DNA from: JBECKR01 sp040235415
Lineage (GTDB): Bacteria > Acidobacteriota > Polarisedimenticolia > Polarisedimenticolales > Polarisedimenticolaceae
DNA length: 64,000 nt
Assembly: GCA_040235415.1 (NCBI GenBank)
Contig: JBECKR010000123.1
Location: 9,231-73,230 of the forward strand
Direction of reading: 5' to 3'
Below, one piece after another: positions 51,444-59,367 of this stretch. How positions within the stretch are numbered: the first letter of the stretch is position 1; each line of letters begins with the position of its first letter. A program made the position numbers and the translations under genes. A model generated the notes under the pieces. It searched no databases, was not told the origin of the DNA, and saw nothing but the letters and a program-made list of their open reading frames with translations.

Positions 51444-52994
51444 TCACAGGACGTCGAGAATCTTCAACGACACGACGACGGCCAATGTCAAAATCGCAGC
51501 CGACGCCAGACCCAGGTTTTTGTAGATCGCACGGCGCCGAATCCGCTGCGCCTCGGGGCTCGGAATCATAGGGATCGCGACCAACACCGCCAGATCGCTG
51601 ATCGCCTCGATTCGGGCCTTTGACGTGATAACCGGGCGGATCACGATCGGCACGAGAACCGGTGCCAAGAACAGGGCAAGCCCGCAAGCGCCCCCGGCGC
51701 CCACGATGGGTAGCGTCTTGGGTGAGACCGGTGTCGACGGGGGCGCTGCCTTCTGGGTGATCTCGAACGGATTACCCAGGGCGGTCTCCTCGGCCCGCTG
51801 TCCGGTCTGAGCGGTCTCGAGCTTGGCCTGCAGGTCCTGGTACTTGCGCTGGAGCACGTCGAGTGTCGCGTTCATGTCGTCGAGCTCGCGCTCCACGGCC
51901 GGTCCGCTCGCCAGGTAGCCCCGGACACGGGACAGATTGTCCGAGAGCTGGGTCCGCTCGTCCTCGAGTCGACCGAGCTCGAGCTTGGCCGCGCGCTCCT
52001 GCGTCGCCCAGATGTCGATCGGCGGGCCGTCTCCCGGGACCTGCGTGGACGGCGGCGAGGGCGGCTCGCCGGCCACCTTTGACTCGGCGCGGGACGCGGC
52101 CCGCAGGTCCTCGATCTGCCGCCGTAGCGCTCGGACCTCGGGGTGGTTCTCGGAGTACGTCAGCAACTTCTTCTTCAGGTCCGCCTCGAGCCGGGCGATC
52201 TCGCCGTTGGCCGAGGACGAAGACGCGCCCGATGCGGTCGCCTCGCCCGGCGTCGCCCGAACGGCAAGGCGCGACTGCTCCGCCTGGGCCTCGATCGTCC
52301 GGAGGCGCGTTCGCGCGGTCGCGATCTGCTTGTCCTTGTCCGCGAGCTTGCTCTCCAGATCGCGGATGGTCTGCTCGTGCTGGACACGGTACTCGCTGCC
52401 CGAGAACGGGTGGCGTCGCTGGTAGTCGACGATGGCGTCCTTCTGACGTGCGAGCTGCTGATCGACGTTCGCGAGTTCCGAGCGGATGAACTCGGCGGTC
52501 TCCGCAGCGCGCCCGGTCCGGTAGCGCGCGTTCTCTTCGACCAGCAATTGAGCGAGGAGGTTGGCGGCGGTCGCGGCGCGCTCCGGATTGCCGTCCAGGA
52601 ACGAGATATTGATGAGGCGTGTGCGACGATCAAAGTGCAGTCCGACCCGGGCCGGAATCGAGCCGCGGAATTCCTCGCGTAGCGTGCCCGCGGAATCGGC
52701 CGGATAGACCGCCATTGCGACCCTCTCGAGATGCTGCGGCTTCAGGACGGATTCGCGCAGCGTACCGAGCCGGACGTCGATCTCGTCGGCCACCGTCGAT
52801 CGGACGAACTCGGGCGGCAGCTTCTCCGCGTCGGCGAAGATCGTCGCGCTGGCCTGGTAGATGCGGGGCATGTACTGCACGGCGACCAGCGCCGCCGCGA
52901 GGCCGAAGCAGCCTCCCGCGATGACCAAACCCCAAGACCGTACGGTGGCCTGCAGCAGTTCCAAGAGGATCAGTTTCTGCGTGTCGCCTTGCAT
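51444..52994 (-). CDS. Wzz-like chain-length determinant (XrtA type)
   Basis: This 516-residue inner-membrane protein has a first transmembrane helix near residues 20-45 (WGLVIAGGCFGLAAALVAVQ) and a Wzz domain with RIYQASATIFADAEKLPPEF. A long periplasmic coiled-coil lies at about 165-400 (DLESKLADKDKQIATARTRL, RAAKLELGRLEDERTQLSDN). Further hydrophobic segments lie near the C-terminus (LPIVGAGGACGLALFLAPVL; AAILTLAVVVSLKI). It controls EPS chain length with the BY-kinase and couples to the Wza-type exporter. A low-complexity serine stretch (SGASSSS) interrupts the coiled coil. Confidence 0.9.
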   Translation of the reverse strand: MQGDTQKLILLELLQATVRSWGLVIAGGCFGLAAALVAVQYMPRIYQASATIFADAEKLPPEFVRSTVADEIDVRLGTLRESVLKPQHLERVAMAVYPADSAGTLREEFRGSIPARVGLHFDRRTRLINISFLDGNPERAATAANLLAQLLVEENARYRTGRAAETAEFIRSELANVDQQLARQKDAIVDYQRRHPFSGSEYRVQHEQTIRDLESKLADKDKQIATARTRLRTIEAQAEQSRLAVRATPGEATASGASSSSANGEIARLEADLKKKLLTYSENHPEVRALRRQIEDLRAASRAESKVAGEPPSPPSTQVPGDGPPIDIWATQERAAKLELGRLEDERTQLSDNLSRVRGYLASGPAVERELDDMNATLDVLQRKYQDLQAKLETAQTGQRAEETALGNPFEITQKAAPPSTPVSPKTLPIVGAGGACGLALFLAPVLVPIVIRPVITSKARIEAISDLAVLVAIPMIPSPEAQRIRRRAIYKNLGLASAAILTLAVVVSLKILDVL

Positions 52995-53057
52995 CGTGTT
53001 GGCCTTCCGAGTGTCTCCGATGACCGCGTCGTCGCCGACGCGGACCGTCCGAAGCGG

Positions 53058-54314
53058 TTACGACCCGCCGGCGAGGCGCGATCCCCCGAGCGGATACCAT
53101 ACGAGGCCGGCGTTCGCGACGGAGTACCGGCCCTCCGAGAACCCCGCAAGCGTGCTGCTCTGGTCGACCCAACTGCCGTCGATCCGGATGGCGAGTTTTC
53201 TCGCGAAACGGCGTTCGACCCAGACGGTGGCGGACAGTACGTCGATGTCCGGGATCGTCGTGTCGCTCGCGACTCGCCGCGAGACGTACGAAGCGAGACC
53301 CAGGTCCCACTTCCGCGTGTTCGCCGACGCGACGGAGAACGCGAGACGGGTGTCCGTCGAGGTTCCTTGGAGACTTCCGCCCGTGCTCGGCGCGACGAGT
53401 AGGCCGACGCCGAACCGGACGCGGCCCACCGGACCGTAGCTGTAATCGACTCCGCCGGAAAATCCGCTCGAGCGAAAATCAGCGTCGTTGCTCCGGGACC
53501 GTCGATAACCGCCGACGTCGATGCCGAGACGGGACTTGAGACGAAACGTGCGAGTGAATCTTCCGGTGAACTCCTGGTCGTCCTCGGTCGGTTGAACGTC
53601 GGGTTCGATCCGTCGATAGGCGTATCGGATTCCGAGCTCCGTCCTCCCCGATACGATCCGGCGCACCTCTGCTGCGCCCGCGTAGCTTCGGGCGCCCTCG
53701 GCGGGGAGCTCCGGGGGTTCCTCAGGGTTGAAGTCCTGGATCGAGCGGATCTTCGATTCTCCGGCATCGACACCGATCGACCATTGCCATCTCGGTCCCA
53801 CGCCCTTGTCGAAGGTCGCGGACGCGCCGTAGGACTCTCGCTCGACGCGGGTCGAGAGATAGATGTTCCCGTCCTGCAGGCGGGTGGCGTCGCCGCCCTC
53901 CTGCGTTCTACCGTAGCGGACGCCGAGCTCGAGCTTCGAGCGCCGCCGGAAGCGGCGCTCGAGCTTTCCGTCGAGGAAGTGCTCGCCGTGGTCGAGGGCC
54001 CCGAATTTCTCGTAGCTCCTGAACAGTCCCCGGTAGGCGAGGTCGAGTTTCCCGGACCGGAGACTGCGCTGCAACGGGAGGGCGAGTGCGAGGCTCGCCG
54101 TCGAACTGGACGCCGACTGCTCCGGTTGACCGGCCTGGACGACGTTGTCGGTGTATCCGTATCCCGCCGACACGGAGGGGTTGAACGTCGTCCCCCGGCG
54201 TTCGGCCGCCTCACCGGTTTCCTGCGCCGCGGACGGACCCACCGTCGACAGGAAGATAATCGCGGCCGTCAACATGCGCCGCCCGGGTGACCGAGGGTCG
54301 GATCGGCGAATCAT
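53058..54314 (-). CDS. outer-membrane beta-barrel protein (XrtA-associated)
   Basis: This 418-residue protein has a signal peptide (MLTAAIIFLSTVGPSAAQET) and then alternating amphipathic beta strands with aromatic girdles (SVSAGYGYTDNVVQAGQPEQ, LELGVRYGRTQEGGDATRLQ, LGIDVGGYRRSRSNDADFRS). It ends in a strand before GSRLAGGS. It resembles the TIGR03016-type PEP-CTERM-associated outer-membrane family and was probably assembled as a roughly 16-strand barrel. It may form the secretion channel or an anchor for EPS. I chose the ATG at 54314; an in-frame TTG is at 54332 and an ATG at 54275. Confidence 0.78.
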   Translation of the reverse strand: MIRRSDPRSPGRRMLTAAIIFLSTVGPSAAQETGEAAERRGTTFNPSVSAGYGYTDNVVQAGQPEQSASSSTASLALALPLQRSLRSGKLDLAYRGLFRSYEKFGALDHGEHFLDGKLERRFRRRSKLELGVRYGRTQEGGDATRLQDGNIYLSTRVERESYGASATFDKGVGPRWQWSIGVDAGESKIRSIQDFNPEEPPELPAEGARSYAGAAEVRRIVSGRTELGIRYAYRRIEPDVQPTEDDQEFTGRFTRTFRLKSRLGIDVGGYRRSRSNDADFRSSGFSGGVDYSYGPVGRVRFGVGLLVAPSTGGSLQGTSTDTRLAFSVASANTRKWDLGLASYVSRRVASDTTIPDIDVLSATVWVERRFARKLAIRIDGSWVDQSSTLAGFSEGRYSVANAGLVWYPLGGSRLAGGS

Positions 54315-54454
54315 GGCTCCGTTCCGCAGCAACGCTCGACTCCCACGAGGGCGTATGATCCGGTCGGTGGTGGCCGGGGCCCCGCCGCCCGGAGTTCATC
54401 CGGGGTCTCTGCACCGGACTCGTTCTCTCTTGCCACCGACCCGTCAAGGTGGAA

Positions 54455-54483
54455 TGGTTACGCTCCTCGCGCCGGGGGGTCAA
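54455..54483 (-). promoter_or_regulatory. candidate sigma-70 promoter
   Basis: On the minus strand TTGACC (54483-54478) and TAACCA (54460-54455) are separated by 17 bp, within the 256-bp gap before the outer-membrane barrel gene. The -35 region resembles that upstream of the exporter gene at 57482. Confidence 0.38.
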
Positions 54484-54570
54484 GCGGAGACCGCGAACAT
54501 ATTCGAAACAAAACGGAATAGTCATCCTCGCGCGTCGACGGGGCGAATGTGCCGGAAAGCAATTGAGGTT

Positions 54571-55794
54571 CTAAATCCCTTCTGCCGAAGTTCCCCGCGT
54601 CGTGTCCGCTTCGAGCCAGGTCGCACAAGCCTCGACACTCCTCTCCCAGCTGTAGCGCCGCCTGACCCAATCCCGCAGGTAAGATCCGATCCCGGCTTCA
54701 CCGACACCCTCGAGAACATCGCCGATACGACCCACCCAGTCCGTTGGGGCATCCGCCCGGAGAGGGTATTCCGTTTCGGTGTCAATCCCGTCGAGCGCCG
54801 GCGAGCTGGCGATCACCGGCTTGGCCATCGCCATCGCCTCGAGCACTTTGTTCTGGACCCCGCGGGCGAGCCTGAGCGGCGCAACCGCGGCGACGGCGTG
54901 GGACAAGTACGGTCGGACGTCGTCGACCCGTCCGGTGACGACGATTCCCGGGATGCGCCCGAGCCGGACGACATCGTCGGTCGGGTTGGACCCCACGATG
55001 AAAAAACGGACGTCCGGCACGCGTCGGCGCACGGCCGGAAACACCTCGACGGCAAACCAGCGCACGGCGTCGACGTTCGCCCAGTAGTCCATCGCGCCGG
55101 TGAATACCAGGACCGGTCCCTGGGCCCCGTACGGATCCGGATACTCCCGGTCGGGCGAGAAGTACGAAGCGTCCACGCCGTTTTCGAGCACGTGAATCCG
55201 TCCGACGACGTCCGGAGCGCATTCTCGGAACAGCACCGCTTCGGCCTGCGAGACGAACAGAGCCGCATCGGCATCGCGTGCCACACGGCGCTCGAAACCC
55301 AGGAGGAGGCGGCTCTCGCGCGCGTACAGTCTCGAGAGCGGCCAGCGGGCCGAGCGTCCGTACTGGCGCCACTTGTCGGAGTCCACGTCGCAGAAGTCGA
55401 TCACCTTGCGAACTCCGGTACCGTGCCGAACGAACTGCGCCATCGAAGACGAGAACACGAAGACCCGGCGAACCTCCTTATCCGCGAGGATACGGTCGGT
55501 CCAACGCCGCATGCTTCGGCTGCGGAAATACGGCAGACTCAGCGGCTCGCCGGTCAGCAGTGCCCGGAGCGCGAGGACCCGGCCGAGACGCGGCCGAAGC
55601 CGCACGAGGTGCACGTCGGCGCACAATTCGCGGAGCGCGTCCGCATGGCGCCAGTCGTCCGGATCGTCGACGAAGGCTCCCAGAAAAACGCGGTATCGCC
55701 GCGCGAGATGGCGCAGAAGATGAAACGAGCGGATCTTGTCTCCCTTGTTGGGGGGATAGGGGATGCGGTGCGCCAGGAACAGCAGCGCGTCCAT
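54571..55794 (-). CDS. glycosyltransferase, TIGR03087-like (XrtA system)
   Basis: This 407-residue GT-B enzyme opens LLFLAHRIPYPPNKGDKIRS, characteristic of the PEP-CTERM/XrtA-associated glycosyltransferase. It has VRKVIDFCDVDSDKWRQYGR, IHVLENGVDASYFSP, LVFTGAMDYWANVDAVRWFA and the donor-site ARGVQNKVLEAMAMAKPVIA. It is a cytoplasmic repeat-unit sugar transferase. The gap to the upstream FemAB gene is 1 bp. Confidence 0.9.
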   Translation of the reverse strand: MDALLFLAHRIPYPPNKGDKIRSFHLLRHLARRYRVFLGAFVDDPDDWRHADALRELCADVHLVRLRPRLGRVLALRALLTGEPLSLPYFRSRSMRRWTDRILADKEVRRVFVFSSSMAQFVRHGTGVRKVIDFCDVDSDKWRQYGRSARWPLSRLYARESRLLLGFERRVARDADAALFVSQAEAVLFRECAPDVVGRIHVLENGVDASYFSPDREYPDPYGAQGPVLVFTGAMDYWANVDAVRWFAVEVFPAVRRRVPDVRFFIVGSNPTDDVVRLGRIPGIVVTGRVDDVRPYLSHAVAAVAPLRLARGVQNKVLEAMAMAKPVIASSPALDGIDTETEYPLRADAPTDWVGRIGDVLEGVGEAGIGSYLRDWVRRRYSWERSVEACATWLEADTTRGTSAEGI

Positions 55795-55795
55795 G

Positions 55796-56881
55796 TCACC
55801 CGAGGTTGCGCGCGATCGGCGGCCCCACGATCCGGCTGAGCCAGAGCGGAAGCTTCTTCCACGTCTCGACCATCAAGCGATATTTCGGGTTGAGGGGGTT
55901 CACCTCCGGAATCGCGCGCGCCTTGACCAGATGACACTCGTAATACAGCGGCTGGGGTTCGAATCCCCAATGTTTCTTGAACCGGTAGGATCCGACCTCG
56001 CGCTTGCTGCGGCCGTAGTCGTAGATGCGCACGCCACGCTCGGCGGCGCGGCGCATGAGGTCCCAGTACAGAAAGTCGTTCGCCGCGAGGTCGCGTGCGG
56101 CCGCGAGCCCTCCGCCGTAGTACGGCAGCACCTCGTCGCGGAAGTAGAAGCTCATGACGCTCGCAACCGCGGCATCGCCGCTCGACACCGTGAGCATCTC
56201 GCAGGCGTCACCGAACTCTTCCCGCAAGGTACGGAATAGCCTCTTCGGAAACACCGGGGTTCCGAGATTCCGGACGCTCTCGGAGTAGATGCGGTAGAGC
56301 CGTTCCGGATTCGGATCGACCTCCCCCACGAGGCCGTTCGAGATCCCTTTGCGGATCATCGCCCGCTGGCGGCGCGGAATCGCCTTGAGGTTGACCTCGG
56401 GATCGGGGGAGATTTCCTTTCTGAACGTGACGTAGAGGTCCTTGCAGGGCCAATCGGGGAGCATCCGCTCGCGGTGTCTCAACTCCAGGTAGTCGACCCG
56501 CAGATTCTCGGCAAGCTCTCGGGCCGAGGCCGCGAGTGCCGCCCGCGTCACGTCGTCGTCCGCCAGGATTCCACCGTAGACGCAGAACGGGGTCGAAACG
56601 AGGGAATCCCCGAAAAGCAGGCTTCGGATCCGCCCGAGCGGCAGGACGCCGGACAACCGTCCCGCGCGCTCGGCGACGAGGTAGCGCGTGCGGTGGCCGA
56701 GGGCCCGCTCGAGGACTCGCCGCCATCCGGAGAGATGGAAGAACGTTCCGTCCGGGTGTGCCTTGACGAAGGCATCCCAGCGGTCGGCGTCACCCTCGAC
56801 GAACGGACGGACCCGAGGGGCGGGATCGGACGACAACGCAACGTTCATGGGATCAGGTGACCTCGAGGGCGAGCGACTCAT
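55796..56881 (-). CDS. FemAB-family protein (XrtA/PEP-CTERM-associated)
   Basis: This 361-residue protein is a FemAB-like acyltransferase of the exosortase A-associated family. HPDGTFFHLSGWRRVLERAL and YLVAERAGRLSGVLPLG lie in the first GNAT-like lobe, RRQRAMIRKGISNGLVGEV in the middle, and YYGGGLAAARDLAANDFLYW and IYDYGRSKREVGSYRFKKHW in the second lobe. These proteins are thought to transfer aminoacyl or acetyl groups to EPS precursors. The start could be the ATG at 56881 or at 56848. It is 19 bp after the exporter gene. Confidence 0.88.
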   Translation of the reverse strand: MSRSPSRSPDPMNVALSSDPAPRVRPFVEGDADRWDAFVKAHPDGTFFHLSGWRRVLERALGHRTRYLVAERAGRLSGVLPLGRIRSLLFGDSLVSTPFCVYGGILADDDVTRAALAASARELAENLRVDYLELRHRERMLPDWPCKDLYVTFRKEISPDPEVNLKAIPRRQRAMIRKGISNGLVGEVDPNPERLYRIYSESVRNLGTPVFPKRLFRTLREEFGDACEMLTVSSGDAAVASVMSFYFRDEVLPYYGGGLAAARDLAANDFLYWDLMRRAAERGVRIYDYGRSKREVGSYRFKKHWGFEPQPLYYECHLVKARAIPEVNPLNPKYRLMVETWKKLPLWLSRIVGPPIARNLG

Positions 56882-56900
56882 GGCGTAAGCGCGCGGCCAC

Positions 56901-57482
56901 TTACCGGACGACGACGGTGTCCCCGGGCTTGAGATAGATGTTGTCGTCCAGGTTCTCGCCCTGGATCAGCCTCTTGTAGTTGATCTCGATCCGCTTCTCC
57001 GTTCCCGCCTCCTCGCGGAGCACCATGATCTCCTTCTTCGAGAACTCCGTGAGCCCTCCGGCGGCCGAGATCCCCTGGAGCAGGCGGGTAGGACGGAACA
57101 TCTGGATGGGTCCTTGCGTCTTGATTTCTCCGAGGAAGTACACCCGGAAGCTGTTGATCTTTTCGACCATCACGGTGACGCTCGGATCGCGGACGAACTT
57201 CGACAGCCGCTCGGTGATCTTGCGACGCACCTCGTCGGGGGTCAGGCCGACGACCTCGATGTCGTTGGCGAGGGGCATCGTGATCCGGCCGTCCGGACGG
57301 ACCGTGGCGCTCAGCGTGAGCTTCGGCTCGTCCCACGTCACGATGCTCAGCACGTCCTCGATCCCGATCCGGTAGCTGCCCGGAGAAGGATCCGGGACCG
57401 CGGCCGGTTGCTGCGCCTGGATGGCCGCCGCGGAACCCAGCACCGCCAGGAAACCGAGCGCGAGACGGTGAATCACGTTCAT
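56901..57482 (-). CDS. Wza-type polysaccharide export protein
   Basis: This 193-residue protein has a signal peptide (ALGFLAVLGSAAAIQAQ), a Poly_export domain (PGSYRIGIEDVLSIVTWDEP, DGRITMPLANDIEVVGLTPD) and an SLBB-like domain (FRVYFLGEIKTQGPIQMFRP, NIYLKPGDTVVVR). It is short relative to Wza (about 380) and matches the exosortase A-associated exporter family of about 200 residues. It would form the periplasmic/outer-membrane export conduit with the Wzz protein. It is the first gene of an eight-gene leftward operon, and a candidate promoter is centred about 90 bp upstream. Confidence 0.88.
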   Translation of the reverse strand: MNVIHRLALGFLAVLGSAAAIQAQQPAAVPDPSPGSYRIGIEDVLSIVTWDEPKLTLSATVRPDGRITMPLANDIEVVGLTPDEVRRKITERLSKFVRDPSVTVMVEKINSFRVYFLGEIKTQGPIQMFRPTRLLQGISAAGGLTEFSKKEIMVLREEAGTEKRIEINYKRLIQGENLDDNIYLKPGDTVVVR

Positions 57483-57560
57483 CGGAATTCCTCGACGACC
57501 TTCAAAGCCGCAGCCCGGTTCTGCACCGGCGGGGCGCATCCGGCCCCAACCACCCTATCA

Positions 57561-57589
57561 GGAATAGTCACGACCGGTGCGGGGGTCAA
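57561..57589 (-). promoter_or_regulatory. candidate sigma-70 promoter for export operon
   Basis: On the minus strand TTGACC (57589-57584) and TATTCC (57566-57561) are 17 bp apart and lie about 80 bp before the exporter start codon. The 10-mer GGAATAGTCA on the plus strand here (57561-57570) also occurs at 54515-54524. Confidence 0.4.
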
Positions 57590-57732
57590 GACTTCGTTCG
57601 GATCGGCCGCGCGACGTCCTCTCCCGACGGACCTCCCCGCTCTCGACCGCCGACAACCGGTAGAAACGGAAAAAGTTGAAAACGGAGCGGTTCCGGACGT
57701 GCGAAATCTGCGAAAAAACAGGCCCAAAGGCG

Positions 57733-57761
57733 TTGACCGCCGCGAATCCGATGCGTAGCTT
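57733..57761 (+). promoter_or_regulatory. candidate sigma-70 promoter for sugar transferase
   Basis: TTGACC (57733-57738), 17 bp and TAGCTT (57756-57761) point to the glycosylphosphotransferase gene starting at 57905. Confidence 0.45.
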
Positions 57762-57904
57762 ACGTGGCATATCCGCGGGCTGTTTCGTCGAATCTCACGA
57801 GGACCGGGCCGTCGGGAGGCCGTCGGGGCTCCGGACGCGGGCACGGGTCTCGGGTGCGAGGGTGTCGGGCCGAGCGGAGCCCGCTCTCGGAAAAGACAGA
57901 GGGA

Positions 57905-59296
57905 ATGCTCACTCTACTTCGACTCGGCCGGCCTCGTCTTCTGGCGAACACACTGCTCGAGGCGGGGTTGGTCTTCGCCGTACTCTACTTCCTCGGACAC
58001 GCGACGCTGGCGTACGCGCTGTCGGTGAGCCCGTCGGACAGCCACGTGCAGCAGGTCATGGCCGTCAGCCTGGTGTTCATGGTGTCGCTGTTCGCCACGG
58101 GCGGCGCCGCGTTCGACTCGGCGTCGATCCGCCGTGGCCTGATCCTGCTGTCGTTGATCAGCATCGTGCTGGGGTTGGTGGGCGTCCTGCTGCTGCGGGC
58201 GTCCACTCTACCCAAAACCCACCTCGCGGGCCTGCTGCTCCTCGAAGGGGCGTTCACGGTCCCGGTCGTGGTTTCGGGCTGGCGTTGGGCGTCGGTCCGC
58301 CTCGGGGTGTTCAACGGCTACCGCGAGCGCGTCCTGATCCTCGGGACCGGAGAGAGCGCCCGCAACGTCTGCCGCACGATCGCGCAGGAGCACGCCCACG
58401 AGTACGCGATCGTCGGGTTCGCCGCCGAGAACGGGACGCGGATGGGCGACGTCCTGGCGATGGGGACGCGGGTCCTGACCGACTACGCCAGCCTCCCGGA
58501 CTTCTGCCACCGGCGTGCCGACCGCATCATCGTCGCGCTCGACGAGAAGCGCGGCAAGCTCCCGATCGCGTCTCTCATGAAGGTCCGGATGGCGGGGCTC
58601 GAGGTCGAGGAGGCGACGTCGTTCTTCGAGCGCACGAGCGGCAAGATCGCGGTCGAAACGCTCTTGCCTTCGTGGCTGATCTTCTCGGACGGGTTCAAGA
58701 CGTCCGCGCTTCGCGCCTGCTGTAAACGAGCGAGCGATCTGTTCTTCGCGTCGATCCTGCTCGTCGTGTCGGCGCCCGTGATGCTGTTGACCGCGGCCTT
58801 GATCAGGCTCGAGAGCCGCGGCCCGGGGCTGTTCGTGCAAAACCGGGTCGGCCTCAACGGGAAGGAGTTCCGGCTGCTGAAGTTCCGCTCCATGGTCGCG
58901 GACGCGGAGAAGCTCAGCGGACCGGCGTGGGCCTCGAAGGACGACCCGCGGATCACCCGCGTCGGGCGGATCATCCGGAAGCTCCGGATCGACGAGCTGC
59001 CGCAGATCATCAACGTGCTCCGGGGCGAGATGAGCTTCGTCGGTCCCCGCCCGGAGCGGAAGCACTTCGTCGAGCAGCTCGAGCGCTCGATCCCGTTCTA
59101 CGGGCTGCGGCTCACGGGGCGGCCGGGGCTCACGGGCTGGGCGCAGGTCGAGTACGGCTACGGAGCGAGCGTCGAGGAGAACAAAGAGAAGCTCAAGTAC
59201 GACCTGTTCTACATCAAGAACGGGAACCTCCTGCTCGACCTCTGGATCGTCCTCAAGACCGTCAAGGTCGTGTTGCGCGGCTCGGGGGCGCGCTGA
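57905..59296 (+). CDS. polyprenyl glycosylphosphotransferase (TIGR03013-like)
   Basis: This 463-residue initiating sugar-phosphate transferase has about four or five N-terminal membrane helices and a CoA-binding-like domain (RERVLILGTGESARNVCRTI). After one more membrane helix the catalytic domain has RGPGLFVQNRVGLNGKEFRL, LLKFRSMVADAEKLSG, IIRKLRIDELPQIINVLRGE and FVGPRPERKHFVEQL. It transfers a sugar-1-phosphate to undecaprenyl phosphate, the first step in repeat-unit assembly, and matches the XrtA-associated branch. The ATG at 57905 has GAGGG immediately upstream; in-frame starts further upstream add only low-complexity sequence. Confidence 0.92.
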   Translation: MLTLLRLGRPRLLANTLLEAGLVFAVLYFLGHATLAYALSVSPSDSHVQQVMAVSLVFMVSLFATGGAAFDSASIRRGLILLSLISIVLGLVGVLLLRASTLPKTHLAGLLLLEGAFTVPVVVSGWRWASVRLGVFNGYRERVLILGTGESARNVCRTIAQEHAHEYAIVGFAAENGTRMGDVLAMGTRVLTDYASLPDFCHRRADRIIVALDEKRGKLPIASLMKVRMAGLEVEEATSFFERTSGKIAVETLLPSWLIFSDGFKTSALRACCKRASDLFFASILLVVSAPVMLLTAALIRLESRGPGLFVQNRVGLNGKEFRLLKFRSMVADAEKLSGPAWASKDDPRITRVGRIIRKLRIDELPQIINVLRGEMSFVGPRPERKHFVEQLERSIPFYGLRLTGRPGLTGWAQVEYGYGASVEENKEKLKYDLFYIKNGNLLLDLWIVLKTVKVVLRGSGAR

Positions 59297-59324
59297 CCGT
59301 CCCCCCGCCGGTGGTATCTTGATG

Positions 59325-59348
59325 ACGGCCCGCCCTCCGGCGGGCCGT
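59325..59348 (+). terminator. 10-bp perfect hairpin after sugar transferase
   Basis: ACGGCCCGCC (59325-59334) pairs perfectly with GGCGGGCCGT (59339-59348) around CTCC. It sits 28 bp after the sugar-transferase stop and 19 bp before the kinase ATG. No T-tract follows, so it could be a weak terminator, an attenuator or an mRNA-stability element. Confidence 0.5.
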
Positions 59349-59367
59349 GCCGTTTCCGGAGCCCACC

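Larger units (their letters stand above)
57483..57904. other. 422-bp divergent promoter region
   Basis: This gap separates the leftward export operon from the rightward glycosylphosphotransferase gene and holds no gene. It includes outward-facing promoter candidates at 57561-57589 (minus) and 57733-57761 (plus), and a leader of roughly 140 nt before the rightward start codon. Confidence 0.55.
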
